A stretch of DNA of 64,000 bases from Variovorax sp. PAMC26660 (GTDB lineage: Bacteria; Pseudomonadota; Gammaproteobacteria; Burkholderiales; Burkholderiaceae_C). Shown here piece after piece: positions 1 to 8,853 of the stretch. The notes beneath the pieces are model-generated. The model was not told the origin of the DNA. It searched no databases and saw nothing but the letters and a program-made list of their open reading frames with translations. Each line of letters begins with the position of its first letter. Positions within the stretch are counted from its first letter, which is position 1. The stretch spans positions 6,439,501 through 6,503,500 of the forward strand of contig NZ_CP060295.1 of the NCBI RefSeq assembly GCF_014302995.1, in the 5' to 3' direction. The translations under genes and the position numbers were made by a program.

Positions 1-1
1 A

Positions 2-43
2 ACGCCCATGGCAGCCGGGCGGAGACCGGGATCAACGCAGTGA
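2..43 (+). CDS. C-terminal tail of an upstream gene (partial)
   Basis: The second forward frame is open from the window edge to a TGA at 41-43. That stop overlaps the GTG start of the next gene by four bases (GTGA), the usual sign of two translationally coupled genes. Only about 13 residues are inside the window, so the product cannot be identified. The call rests only on this overlap geometry. Confidence 0.4.
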   Translation, partial: TPMAAGRRPGSTQ

Positions 44-3000
44 ATCTCAGCGATCTTCTGGACAGCGCTTGGCAGGGCCTGGCGACTTCCCGCGGCGCAT
101 CGCCGCAGGCCTTTGCACCGGCTGGCACCGCCGGCTGTGTCGTGTTCTTCGCACTGCACAACGGCGTCGATCGCGCCCACGTGCACGCGGCACGTGGCGA
201 AGACCTGGAGGCGGCCTGGCAGCAAGGCACGCAGGCGCTGGAGGCCTTCGTTGCCGCGCGCTCTTCACACCCGCTGCAAAGCCTGCGCGTGGATGTGGTG
301 AGCCAGGTACAGATGCTGACCTGGGGCGAGCTCAAGACCCGCCTCTCGCAAAACCCGCCACCTCGCTTTCGCGAAGGCGTCGCCTTCGACGCGCGGTTCG
401 ACGTGGCGCTGCTTGCGCAGGAAATCGCCGGCCACGCCATCCTCCAGGAACCCGGCGCGACGCATGCGCAACCGCATCCCGTGAACCTGCATGCCTGTGG
501 CCGCCACCGCTTCGGCATCGATCTCGCCTTTCCCGACGACGCCGCCGCGCCCGTGTGGTGCTTCCGTACCCACGCCGTGCTGGTGGATGCGGAAGGCGTG
601 CATCCGCTCGGTGCCGAGGGGGCCGCAACGGGCTACCGCTCGCGGTCCCGGTGGAGCGCGCCGCAGTTGCGCCAGCTCATCGCAGACGGCAGCGACCATC
701 TCGCGGCACGCGTGCGACCGGACGGCACGTTCGATGATGGCGGTGTTCCCCACGCCGCCCCTTCTGCCCTCGCTTTCGATGCGCTGCGCCACGCGCACGC
801 CGTTCATGCGCTGGTGGAAGCCTCTGCTTTCACAAAGGCGGACGCCCACAAGGCAGCCATGCACCGCGCGCTCGCCCGCCTGACCACCACACTGATCCGG
901 ACAACGCCGTTGCAAGACGGCACGCTCGCAGCCGGTCTCGCCGGCCCCGGTGGCCAGGCGCGGTTCGACGGCAACGCGGCCTGCCTGCTCGCACTGGTCG
1001 CCTACACCAAGTCAACCGGCGACACCACACACCTGGCATTGATGACGCAACTGGCGCTGGGCATCGTGCACACACACGACGCCAGCCGCAGCGAAGGCCT
1101 GACCGGGTTCGGTCTCTTGCGCCTTTACAGCCTGACTGGCGAGCGCCGCTGGCTCACCGCGGCCGGCCGGCTCTTCGAACACTTCATAGCCACCGGCGAC
1201 AAGCGCACCGATGACCCCTGGCTGGCCAGCGGCATCAATGAGCTGAGCCGCTACCGGCCCGAGCCAGTGATCTTTCAGTTCGGCCTGCAGCACCTTGCGG
1301 CCCAGCTGGACGCCAGCGCCGTCCCGACGGGACCCATGCCGCTGATCGCCGCGTTCGACATGGTGTCGAGGCTGGCCGCGAATCCCGTGCTGCGGCCCTT
1401 GCTTGCCGGGCTTGACCGGCACAGGCTGCGCCTGGCGCTGGAAGAGCGCGCGCACCGTCTGGTCGACAGTCATTTCTGGCCCGAGCTGGCGATGTTCTTC
1501 CCCGACCCCGCACGGGTCCGCGGCGCCTTCTTCAACCGGGCCTTGGGGTTCCGGTTGGACATCGAGGACGTGGCCTGCGGTCTTCGGGACTGCGCGGCCT
1601 GCCTGAAGTTTCTGCAGGCGACAGCGGACGATGCAGGCGAAGGTGCTGCATCTACCCTGTTGTCGCCCACCGACGGGCCGGTGGTCGCCTGGGGCGGTGA
1701 CATCAACCTGGGTGGCCGGCAGCACCATCGCACGCAAGAGCTGGGCTGGTCGGCCGTGCTCGGCGGGGTTCCGGTGATGGCGCAGGCCGATCTCGGCATT
1801 GCCAGCCTGGCCTGCGTGGTGTCGTCATTGCATGGGCCGCAGGACACCGCGAGCGGCGACGACAGTTCGGACCGCCGCCACGCGCGCCCCGAGATGCTGC
1901 GCCTTCTCGGCGAGGCAGGCATCGACGTGATCGCCACGGCCAATCGCCACAGCGGTGACGACAAAGCCCGTGGGCACCAGACGGCCCTGCTCAACGCGGC
2001 CGGCATCGGCCACGCCGGTTCGGGGCCGACGCTGGAAGCAGCGCTGCAACCCGTCCTGCGCCGCGCGGGCCATCTGAACGTCGCACTGTTCTCGCTCGAC
2101 GCCGCCGCACCGAAGCTCGCGGCCGGCGAGGCGAGCGCTGGCAACGCGTACCTGCCGCCGTCTTCGCCGACTGCGTGGACGGCATGCTTGGCACCTCGCA
2201 TGGCCGCAGCACGCCTGCAGGCGCACGTGGTGCTGGTGGCAGTGCATTGGGGCAGCGACGGCACGCCAGCGAATTCCGATGCGGACCGGACGGCCATCGG
2301 CCGCGCGCTGATCGATGCCGGGGCCGATGCGGTCCTTGGCACCGCAACCCGGGGGCAACAAGGCGTCGAGATCTACCGCGACCGGCCCATCGTCCACGGC
2401 GCCGGCGACCTTCTGCGCGACACGATGCACGACGAAGGCGAGAGCGGCGTGTTCTCGCTTCAGTTGGGCAACAGCGGCGTGCAGCGCGTGGTGTTCACAC
2501 CCCTGCGCCTGGGCTTCGGCCAGACAGTGCAGCTCGAAGGCCCGCAGGCTGCGGCGGCCGCCAGCCGATTCCTCCAGAAAAGCCAGGCCCTCGGTTCGGC
2601 GTTCAAGCTCGCCGCCACCGGCCAGTGCTTCATCGACCTGCAACCGCCCTACCGCAAGCCGGTGTCGTTGCCGCTTCTTCCGCGAAGGGGGCACCACCCG
2701 GATGCGATCCGTGCGGCCACACAACCACAAGAAGAATGGCTCGCGAACGAAGTGCCCCGCGCGGCGCGGCTCGAATCGCCGGTGCCGCTGGGCCCGCTTC
2801 GCCTGCTCGGTGCGCGGGTCACGCCCGATCGGCTCACCGGGCGCGGCAGCGTGACGGTCGAGACCTTCTGGCAACTCGACCAGCCCACCGGCATCGACTG
2901 GCGCCTCGACATCTGCGCCTTTCCCTTCACCTGTGTCGACGCGCCGGCCTGGGGCCTGTCGACCGATCACGACCCGTGCGACTGGACGTGGCCCACCAGC

Positions 3001-5547
3001 CGCTGGCAGCCCGGCCTGATCTACCGCGACGTTCACCGCCTGCGGCCACCGGCCGCACCGCTGTACGACGTCGAGCTGCAGATCGAAGTCGGCCTCGTCA
3101 CCGCGACCGCGCAGGTGGAACGCGAGCGGCTGCAGTTGTTCGTGGACTTCACCGTCCATGCCGACAAGCCGACGCCGGCGCCACCCAAGGTGTTTCCGCC
3201 GATGCCGCGCTATCGCGTGTTCCCGCCCGAGGCCTTGCCACCCGATCTGCCGGGTGAGCCCAGGCAGACATGGAACGCCGCGCAACTGGCGGCCGTCACA
3301 GGCGGCACCTGGCTGGTGGCACCGCCGCCCGGATGGTTCGTGCGCTCCGTGTCGCGCGGCGAGGCGCTGACGGCAGACCTGCCGCTGCCCGCGCTTTTTG
3401 TGGCCTCCGACTACTGGACGCTGGCCATCCACGAGCGTTTTTCCGACAACGCGCACGAGCGCAACTGGGACTGGTCCGACGAGATCGTGCGCATGCAGCC
3501 CCAACTGGTGGGCGCCGCGCTCCGCAGGCCGATCGCGGGACTCGCGCCGGACTTCCCCGTGCTGCTGGTCGACGACCCGATCCAGTCGCTGGTCGAGATG
3601 GGCGTGGCCGCGCGCCAGCGGCTGCAAGGCCACGTGATCGCCATCACCGGCAGTGCGGGCAAGACCTCCGTGTGCCACATGCTCGATCACGCCTTCTCTG
3701 CATCGCACAGCCGCTTCGCCACCATCCAGAACTACAACTCGCGTGTGGGCGTGCTCGCCATGCTGGCGTGCGTGCCTGCGCAGACCGACCTGGTGATCCT
3801 GGAAATTGCCGTCAGCGCCATCAACGCGCAGGACTTCCAGCACGTGAAGCTGGTGCGGCCCGACCTGGCCGTCATCACGAACATCACGGCCTCGCACCTG
3901 GACGACGGAGAAACCGTGGAAGACGTCGCGCGACGCAAGGCAAACGTGTTCGAGGGCATGCACCCCGGCGCGTGGGCCGTGCTGTGCACCGACACCGAGT
4001 ACTTCGACTACCTGATGGCACGCGCGCAGGCACGCTCGCTGAAGGTGCTGACTTACGGCACAACCGCCGCGGCCGACTTCCGGCTGGAAGCGCACGACCC
4101 GGCTTCCGGCAGGATCAGGGCCAGCCATGCCGGCCGGCATTTTGAGTACGCGCTGGGCGCCAAAGGCCGGCACATGGCCGTCAACAGCCTCGTGTGCTTT
4201 GCAGTGACGCATGCATTGGCGCTGGACGACAGCCAGGTCTGCGCGCAGCTCGCGTCGTTCGCCGCCGTGCAGGGGCGCGGGCAGGTCTTGCCGTTTGCGC
4301 TGGACGACAAACACTTCCGGGTCATCGACGAGTCCTACAACGCCAACCCGTTGTCGATGACCGCGGCGCTGGCCTCGATGGCCGACGAACCGCGCAGCAA
4401 CGGCCGCAAGATCCTGGTGCTCGGCGATATGCTGGAGCTGGGCGACGACACGAGCCGCTACCACGAGGCGCTCGTGGAACCGATCGCGCAGTGCGAGCCC
4501 GCGCTCGTCTTCCTGCTGGGCACCTTCATGAGCAGGCAGCGGGACCGCATCGCAGCCGCCTTGCCGCCGACCTCGACCGTGCATGCGAGCGAATCGCTCG
4601 ATGCGCTCGAACGCACGCTGCTCGATGCGATCGGCTCCGGCGACCTCGTGCTGCTCAAGAGTTCCAACGGCATGCGGCTCTGGCAGATTGTGCGTACGCT
4701 GACCCGGCGGCAGGAAGCGCAGAAGCGGCAGCAACCGGCTGCATCGGCGCCGGTGGCCATTGCGCCCATGCCACTGCCGCCCGCCGCCGTGATCCGTCGT
4801 TCCGGCGCATCCGCCGCCACGGAACCGGCCACGCCCAGTTGGGTCCTGTACGACATGACGCACGACAGGTTGCTGACCCACCAACCCGCCAGCCATCCCT
4901 TCGCGCCCGCCGCGCTGTCTTTGCTGATGACGGCGGTTCTGGTCGAACAGAAACTCCATGCCGAGCGCCTGGACCGGCATGCCGAACCCGTGCCGGTTGC
5001 TGTCGGCGATGACTCTTCCGACGCACTGCTCACGGCCGCCACGTCGCAACCGGTGCAGCGGTTGCTGGAGGCCGCGTTGATCGCGTCGTCCCGCAAGGAC
5101 GCTCTTGCGCTTGCGTCGTGGCACAGCGAAAGCCCGGCGGCTTTCGTCTCGGCCATGAACCGGCAGGCACAGGCATGGGGCATGACCGACACGCACTTCG
5201 CCTGTCCCACGGGGCTTCAGGCGGCAGCCCGCACCACGGCTGTCGACATGCTCACGATGGCGCGCCACGTGTTGCAGGGCTTTTCATCGGTGTTCCAGGT
5301 GGCCGGAACGGCTCGCCTCAGCGACGTTCCGGAAGCGGCGCTGCTGGAACAGGTAGCGAATGTCGATGGCCTTCAGGCCGGCGCGTTGCCCGGCGGTGGC
5401 GCACACCTGATCGCGACTGCACAGCGCGACGGGCGGCGCCTGATCTCCGTGGTGCTGGGTGCATCGGACGGGCCAACCTGCACGCGGCTGTCGGCACTGC
5501 TACTGCAGCGCGGATTCGAGACTCCGGGCGAAGGCGCCGCTTCGTAG
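40..5547 (+). CDS. Giant CapA-like / MurF-type ligase / degenerate S11 peptidase fusion protein
   Basis: The product has 1,835 residues. I do not recognise the first 200. Residues about 210-540 are Ala-rich and helical, like an alpha/alpha toroid. Residues about 548-830 resemble CapA/PgsA metallophosphatases (WGGDINLGG from 551, ATANRH to 637, HWGSD from 736). Residues about 1075-1560 form a full MurF-type ligase: P-loop GSAGKTS at 1204-1210, TNITASHL, a Lys in the carbamylated-lysine position (RRKANVF), ESYNANP at 1431-1437 and LGDMLELG. Residues 1600-1835 follow the D-Ala-D-Ala carboxypeptidase (S11) fold, but its SxxK, SxN and KTG motifs read AxxL, SSR and QAG, so this part should be inactive. 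The GTG start is supported by its GTGA overlap with the upstream frame, although the frame is open to base 1. The likely role is ATP-dependent amide-bond formation on an unknown substrate. A convergent acyl carrier protein gene lies 10 bp away. Confidence 0.85.
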   Translation: MNLSDLLDSAWQGLATSRGASPQAFAPAGTAGCVVFFALHNGVDRAHVHAARGEDLEAAWQQGTQALEAFVAARSSHPLQSLRVDVVSQVQMLTWGELKTRLSQNPPPRFREGVAFDARFDVALLAQEIAGHAILQEPGATHAQPHPVNLHACGRHRFGIDLAFPDDAAAPVWCFRTHAVLVDAEGVHPLGAEGAATGYRSRSRWSAPQLRQLIADGSDHLAARVRPDGTFDDGGVPHAAPSALAFDALRHAHAVHALVEASAFTKADAHKAAMHRALARLTTTLIRTTPLQDGTLAAGLAGPGGQARFDGNAACLLALVAYTKSTGDTTHLALMTQLALGIVHTHDASRSEGLTGFGLLRLYSLTGERRWLTAAGRLFEHFIATGDKRTDDPWLASGINELSRYRPEPVIFQFGLQHLAAQLDASAVPTGPMPLIAAFDMVSRLAANPVLRPLLAGLDRHRLRLALEERAHRLVDSHFWPELAMFFPDPARVRGAFFNRALGFRLDIEDVACGLRDCAACLKFLQATADDAGEGAASTLLSPTDGPVVAWGGDINLGGRQHHRTQELGWSAVLGGVPVMAQADLGIASLACVVSSLHGPQDTASGDDSSDRRHARPEMLRLLGEAGIDVIATANRHSGDDKARGHQTALLNAAGIGHAGSGPTLEAALQPVLRRAGHLNVALFSLDAAAPKLAAGEASAGNAYLPPSSPTAWTACLAPRMAAARLQAHVVLVAVHWGSDGTPANSDADRTAIGRALIDAGADAVLGTATRGQQGVEIYRDRPIVHGAGDLLRDTMHDEGESGVFSLQLGNSGVQRVVFTPLRLGFGQTVQLEGPQAAAAASRFLQKSQALGSAFKLAATGQCFIDLQPPYRKPVSLPLLPRRGHHPDAIRAATQPQEEWLANEVPRAARLESPVPLGPLRLLGARVTPDRLTGRGSVTVETFWQLDQPTGIDWRLDICAFPFTCVDAPAWGLSTDHDPCDWTWPTSRWQPGLIYRDVHRLRPPAAPLYDVELQIEVGLVTATAQVERERLQLFVDFTVHADKPTPAPPKVFPPMPRYRVFPPEALPPDLPGEPRQTWNAAQLAAVTGGTWLVAPPPGWFVRSVSRGEALTADLPLPALFVASDYWTLAIHERFSDNAHERNWDWSDEIVRMQPQLVGAALRRPIAGLAPDFPVLLVDDPIQSLVEMGVAARQRLQGHVIAITGSAGKTSVCHMLDHAFSASHSRFATIQNYNSRVGVLAMLACVPAQTDLVILEIAVSAINAQDFQHVKLVRPDLAVITNITASHLDDGETVEDVARRKANVFEGMHPGAWAVLCTDTEYFDYLMARAQARSLKVLTYGTTAAADFRLEAHDPASGRIRASHAGRHFEYALGAKGRHMAVNSLVCFAVTHALALDDSQVCAQLASFAAVQGRGQVLPFALDDKHFRVIDESYNANPLSMTAALASMADEPRSNGRKILVLGDMLELGDDTSRYHEALVEPIAQCEPALVFLLGTFMSRQRDRIAAALPPTSTVHASESLDALERTLLDAIGSGDLVLLKSSNGMRLWQIVRTLTRRQEAQKRQQPAASAPVAIAPMPLPPAAVIRRSGASAATEPATPSWVLYDMTHDRLLTHQPASHPFAPAALSLLMTAVLVEQKLHAERLDRHAEPVPVAVGDDSSDALLTAATSQPVQRLLEAALIASSRKDALALASWHSESPAAFVSAMNRQAQAWGMTDTHFACPTGLQAAARTTAVDMLTMARHVLQGFSSVFQVAGTARLSDVPEAALLEQVANVDGLQAGALPGGGAHLIATAQRDGRRLISVVLGASDGPTCTRLSALLLQRGFETPGEGAAS

Positions 5548-5557
5548 CAGATGCCGG

Positions 5558-5830
5558 CTACCTCACAGCAGCGACATGAGCCTGCGCGTCGAGCAGTTCG
5601 CACAGGCCCTGCAAGGTCAGCGGATCGCTTGCACCGCCGACGCCGAGCTTGTCCACGGGAATGCGCAGCTTGAACATGTTCTCGGCCGCGCACACGAACT
5701 CCAGAACGGTGAGCGAATCGAGCCCGAGATCGTTCAACGGTGTCGAGGGCGTGACTGACACACGGGCCACGTGAAAGCGCCGCTCCAGGATGGAACTGAC
5801 CTCACCGTAGCGCGCTGTTGTCGAAGACAT
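5558..5830 (-). CDS. Acyl carrier protein
   Basis: This 90-residue protein carries the phosphopantetheine attachment motif LGLDSL, with the modified serine at residue 39. It has the helical length and acidic surface typical of acyl or peptidyl carrier proteins. As a stand-alone carrier it would hold an acyl or aminoacyl group as a thioester for partner enzymes in the cytoplasm. No fabF, fabD or other fatty-acid synthesis gene is adjacent, so it is unlikely to be the housekeeping AcpP. It converges on the CapA/MurF fusion gene with only 10 bp between the stops, which suggests a shared pathway that may extend beyond the left edge. It starts with ATG. Confidence 0.85.
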   Translation of the reverse strand: MSSTTARYGEVSSILERRFHVARVSVTPSTPLNDLGLDSLTVLEFVCAAENMFKLRIPVDKLGVGGASDPLTLQGLCELLDAQAHVAAVR

Positions 5831-5939
5831 CGCAGCTTTATCCTGCGGCCTGCCTGACCGCAGACTGACGCGGCTCGCGTCGTTTGCTACATTCCACGGC
5901 CGGTCCGGCCCCGCCTTTTCTCAACCCATTCGAATCCCG

Positions 5940-6962
5940 ATGACTTTTGTCGCCGCAGTGTGCCCCCAGTGTTCAGGAACCCTCCAGATTCCGCAGGAGC
6001 GGGACTTCGTGAAATGCGAGTACTGCGGGACCAACATCATGGTTCGCGAGCCGGTCAGGCCCGCTCACTACGTCCAGTTGGGTCAACCCGAGCAAGCGGC
6101 TCCGGCCAACGGCGCGAATCTCAAGCGGCTTGCCGAAGCGGCGATTGCCGCAGGCAACTACGAGGAGGCCTGCGACTATTTCAATCGAGCCCTGGAAATC
6201 GATCCGAATGACGTGGAGGCTTGGCTCGGCAAGGCAGATGCCCTGGGCCTGTACACCCAGCCCGACAACCTTCGGCTGCAGGAAATGATCGTGGCGTTGG
6301 ACAACGCGCGCAAGGCCGCCGTGCCTGAACGCCAGCCCGACCTGCTGAAGAGCATGGTCGCGAAGGTCAAGACGGTGGTGTTTCCGCTCTACGTTGCGGC
6401 GCAAGAAGAGTTGCGAACGTACCCGTCGTTGCCCGAATGGGAGAGCTACCTGCGCCAGTGCGCGCAGTACTTAGCGGTTGGAAAAATCGCGCACGAGCGC
6501 GCGCCCGACGACACGGAAATCATCGAGTTCATGATTGAGCTTTGCAGGAGCAACATCGAGGGCGTGTACGTCGGCAGCTCTGGCGGGGACTTCTATGCCG
6601 TGGACGACGCGCACGAAAAGAAGCTGCGCGAAACCATGGAGGCCTACAGCGCAAAGCTGGCGGTATTCAAGCCCGGCTATCAATATCCCATGGTGCAGCG
6701 CGCTGGCAAGAAGTGCTTTGTCATGACCGCGACGATGGGCGATGCGGCACATCCGTCGGTCGTGCTGCTGCGAGTTTTCAGGGATGAACGCCTCGCCCGT
6801 TTTTCTGTCGGCCGTGCCTTCATTGCCTGGTACTGGACGCATGGCCCTGCCCTTGCGCGGCGGGTCGAGAAGTCGAAGGCCCTGCGAAGCGCGGCCTATG
6901 CGTTCGTGGTGGTTCCCGCCGTGGCTGCGGTCAAGGCGCTCAACCGCCTCGTGCCGCGATAG
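5940..6962 (+). CDS. Zinc-ribbon and TPR-containing protein of unknown function
   Basis: The 340-residue product begins with a treble-clef zinc ribbon: CPQC at 8-11 and CEYC at 26-29. A tetratricopeptide-like segment follows at about 58-100, with the typical pattern of a short repeat containing YEEACDYFNRALEIDPNDVEAW-type residues. The rest is mixed alpha/beta without a motif I recognise, and a hydrophobic stretch near the C terminus (about 310-330) could be a membrane contact. Such proteins usually act as scaffolds, but nothing here shows a partner. The 3' end overlaps the convergent LysR gene by 23 bp. Confidence 0.75.
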   Translation: MTFVAAVCPQCSGTLQIPQERDFVKCEYCGTNIMVREPVRPAHYVQLGQPEQAAPANGANLKRLAEAAIAAGNYEEACDYFNRALEIDPNDVEAWLGKADALGLYTQPDNLRLQEMIVALDNARKAAVPERQPDLLKSMVAKVKTVVFPLYVAAQEELRTYPSLPEWESYLRQCAQYLAVGKIAHERAPDDTEIIEFMIELCRSNIEGVYVGSSGGDFYAVDDAHEKKLRETMEAYSAKLAVFKPGYQYPMVQRAGKKCFVMTATMGDAAHPSVVLLRVFRDERLARFSVGRAFIAWYWTHGPALARRVEKSKALRSAAYAFVVVPAVAAVKALNRLVPR

Positions 6963-7875
6963 AGCGCGGGGCCTGGGCAGCCGCGCCCAACGGCGACAAC
7001 CCCCTCACCCACTCGAACACCGCAGCAACCGCCGGTTCTGAACGTCGGGCCTCCAGACACACCAGATAGAACGGCAGACCGGGCAGCACTGGCCCAAAAG
7101 GCTGCACCAGATTGCCCGCGCGCAACTCGTCCGTGATCAGCGCCAAGCCCATCAACGCCACGCCCTGCCCTTGCAGCGCGGCCGACACGGTGTGCGTTTC
7201 GTCGGAGAACACCGGCCCGGCGGACACATCGAGGCTCGGCACTTGCGCCTCTTGCTGCCACGCGGCCCATGTGCCCGGCTGGGTCTTGCTGCCGGGCACC
7301 GCGAAATGCAGCAGCGTGTGCTTCGTCAGGTCGCTGCGGCGGCGCAGCTTGAGCGCGGGGCTGCAGGCCGGCGCAAATGTGTTGTCGAACAGCTTTTCGG
7401 CCACCAGGCCCGGCCACTGGCCCTTGCCATAGCGGATGGCGATGTCGGCCGTGATGCCGTCCAGCGCCACGGCCTCGTGCGATGCGTGAATGCGCAGGTC
7501 GAGCTTGGGATGCAACGCACGCAAGGTGCCCACGCGCGGCAGCAGCCAGCGTGCCGCGACGGCTGGCGTGGTCGACAGTGTGATGGCCTGTCGCGCGGGC
7601 GGCGCACGCAGCCGCGCGACGGCATTCGACATGGCGTTGAAAGATTCGCTCAACACCGCCTGCAGTTCCCTGCCCTGCGGCGTGAGCACCAGTTGCCTTG
7701 GCTGCCGAATGAAAAGCTGCACGCCCAGCGATTCTTCGAGCTGCCGCACCTGATGGCTGATGGCAGTGGGCGTGACCGACAACTCGTTGGCCGCGAGCTT
7801 GGCGCTGCAATGCCGCGCAGCGGCCTCGAAGGCGCGCAGCGCCGCCAGCGGGGGCAGTGAATGCAGGTTGGCCAT
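6940..7875 (-). CDS. LysR-family transcriptional regulator (GcvA-like)
   Basis: The 311-residue protein has a LysR-type winged helix-turn-helix at about 6-65 (LAALRAFEAAARHCSAKLAA, then VTPTAISHQVRQLEESLG). A periplasmic-binding-protein-like effector domain fills the rest. The N-terminal pattern resembles the GcvA/AmpR branch. The gene diverges from the azoreductase gene at 8008, the usual geometry of a LysR regulator and its target, and a GGAT-N8-ATCC dyad lies between them. It probably controls that gene and its own expression in response to an unknown, possibly quinone-like, effector. Its end overlaps the 3' end of the zinc-ribbon gene. Confidence 0.9.
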   Translation of the reverse strand: MANLHSLPPLAALRAFEAAARHCSAKLAANELSVTPTAISHQVRQLEESLGVQLFIRQPRQLVLTPQGRELQAVLSESFNAMSNAVARLRAPPARQAITLSTTPAVAARWLLPRVGTLRALHPKLDLRIHASHEAVALDGITADIAIRYGKGQWPGLVAEKLFDNTFAPACSPALKLRRRSDLTKHTLLHFAVPGSKTQPGTWAAWQQEAQVPSLDVSAGPVFSDETHTVSAALQGQGVALMGLALITDELRAGNLVQPFGPVLPGLPFYLVCLEARRSEPAVAAVFEWVRGLSPLGAAAQAPRSIAARGG

Positions 7876-7934
7876 GGATGAATCAATTTTTCAGCAAGGC
7901 AAAGAAATCGTCGTTTGTGGCGGCCGTGATGCTT

Positions 7935-7950
7935 GGATAAATTGCAATCC
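7935..7950. promoter_or_regulatory. Candidate LysR operator dyad
   Basis: The divergent gap between the LysR gene and azoR contains GGAT-N8-ATCC, centred on the 8-bp palindrome ATTGCAAT. LysR regulators typically bind interrupted dyads in this position. The assignment is inferred from position and symmetry only. Confidence 0.35.
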
Positions 7951-8007
7951 GTGTCAAGCAATCAGATGAATTCCATTCACTCCATCAGCCCAACCGAGGA
8001 CCCCGCC

Positions 8008-8685
8008 ATGACCACCCTGCTCCACATCGACGCCAGCGCCCGCCCCGGCCTTTCGGGCACCATCGCGCATGGCTCGCACTCGCGCCGCCTGAGCCATCGC
8101 TTCGTCTCGACCTGGAAGACCGAACGCCCGCACGACGAAGTGATCTACCGCGACATCGGCGCGAAGCCGCCCGGCGTGGTCACCGGCGAATGGATCGAGG
8201 CGGGCTACACACCCGCGGAGCTGCGCGCGCCCTGGATGCATGGTGTGCTGGCGGAAAGCGATGCGCTGATTGCAGAGATCCGCCAGGCCGACCTGCTGGT
8301 GATCGGCGTGCCCATGTACAACTTCGGCATGCCGGCGCAGTTGAAGTCATGGATCGACAACGTCGTGCGCGTCGGCGCCACCTTCAATTTCGATCGCAGC
8401 CTCGACAACCCGTACGTGCCGTTGCTGGCCGAGCGCACGCGTCGCACGGTGCTGCTGACTTCGTGCGGCAGCAACGGCTATGGTCCCGGCGGTTTTCAGG
8501 CGCACCTGGATCTGCTGACGCCGGGCATTGCCAGCCCGCTTGCGCTGCTCGGGCTCGCCGAAATTCACAGCGTGGCCGTCGAGCATGCGGAAGACCATGG
8601 CGACCTTCTCGATCAATCGATGGCCACCGCGCTTGTTCGCGTCGACGCGCTGGTGCGTGCATTGCAAACATCCGCAAGCGCCTGA
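8008..8685 (+). CDS. azoR: FMN-dependent NADH:quinone/azo reductase
   Basis: The 225-residue flavodoxin-like protein has the AzoR N terminus (LLHIDASAR), the flavin-contact segment PMYNFGMPAQLKSWID near residues 95-110, and a later glycine-rich loop (SCGSNGYGPGG). The family transfers two electrons from NADH to quinones and azo dyes in the cytosol and helps with electrophile and quinone stress. The ATG at 8008 is chosen over the in-frame start at 7933 because it has a GAGGA 8 bp upstream and begins at the conserved N terminus. The divergent LysR gene is the likely regulator. Confidence 0.9.
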   Translation: MTTLLHIDASARPGLSGTIAHGSHSRRLSHRFVSTWKTERPHDEVIYRDIGAKPPGVVTGEWIEAGYTPAELRAPWMHGVLAESDALIAEIRQADLLVIGVPMYNFGMPAQLKSWIDNVVRVGATFNFDRSLDNPYVPLLAERTRRTVLLTSCGSNGYGPGGFQAHLDLLTPGIASPLALLGLAEIHSVAVEHAEDHGDLLDQSMATALVRVDALVRALQTSASA

Positions 8686-8853
8686 ACTGTAATTTCCGAT
8701 AACAGTGCGCGGGCAATTCGCAACACGACGAATGGGCACGATGGCGCAATGGAAATGCCGCTTGTCCCAGCGCTTGCGTTGTGATTTCATCTTTGACGCA
8801 TACCCATGCAATGTCAGGGAGTGAATAAGCGGTTCAAGAAAAGAGGGACTGAA

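Noticed and set aside
1825..5268. 1,147-codon minus-strand frame inside the giant fusion gene
   Set aside because: His/Arg/Gly-rich antisense shadow; the forward frame has clear CapA, Mur ligase and S11 motifs.
40..5547. Housekeeping MurF or a cyanophycin synthetase
   Set aside because: The protein is several times longer than MurF, lies outside a dcw cluster, and lacks the ATP-grasp half of cyanophycin synthetase.
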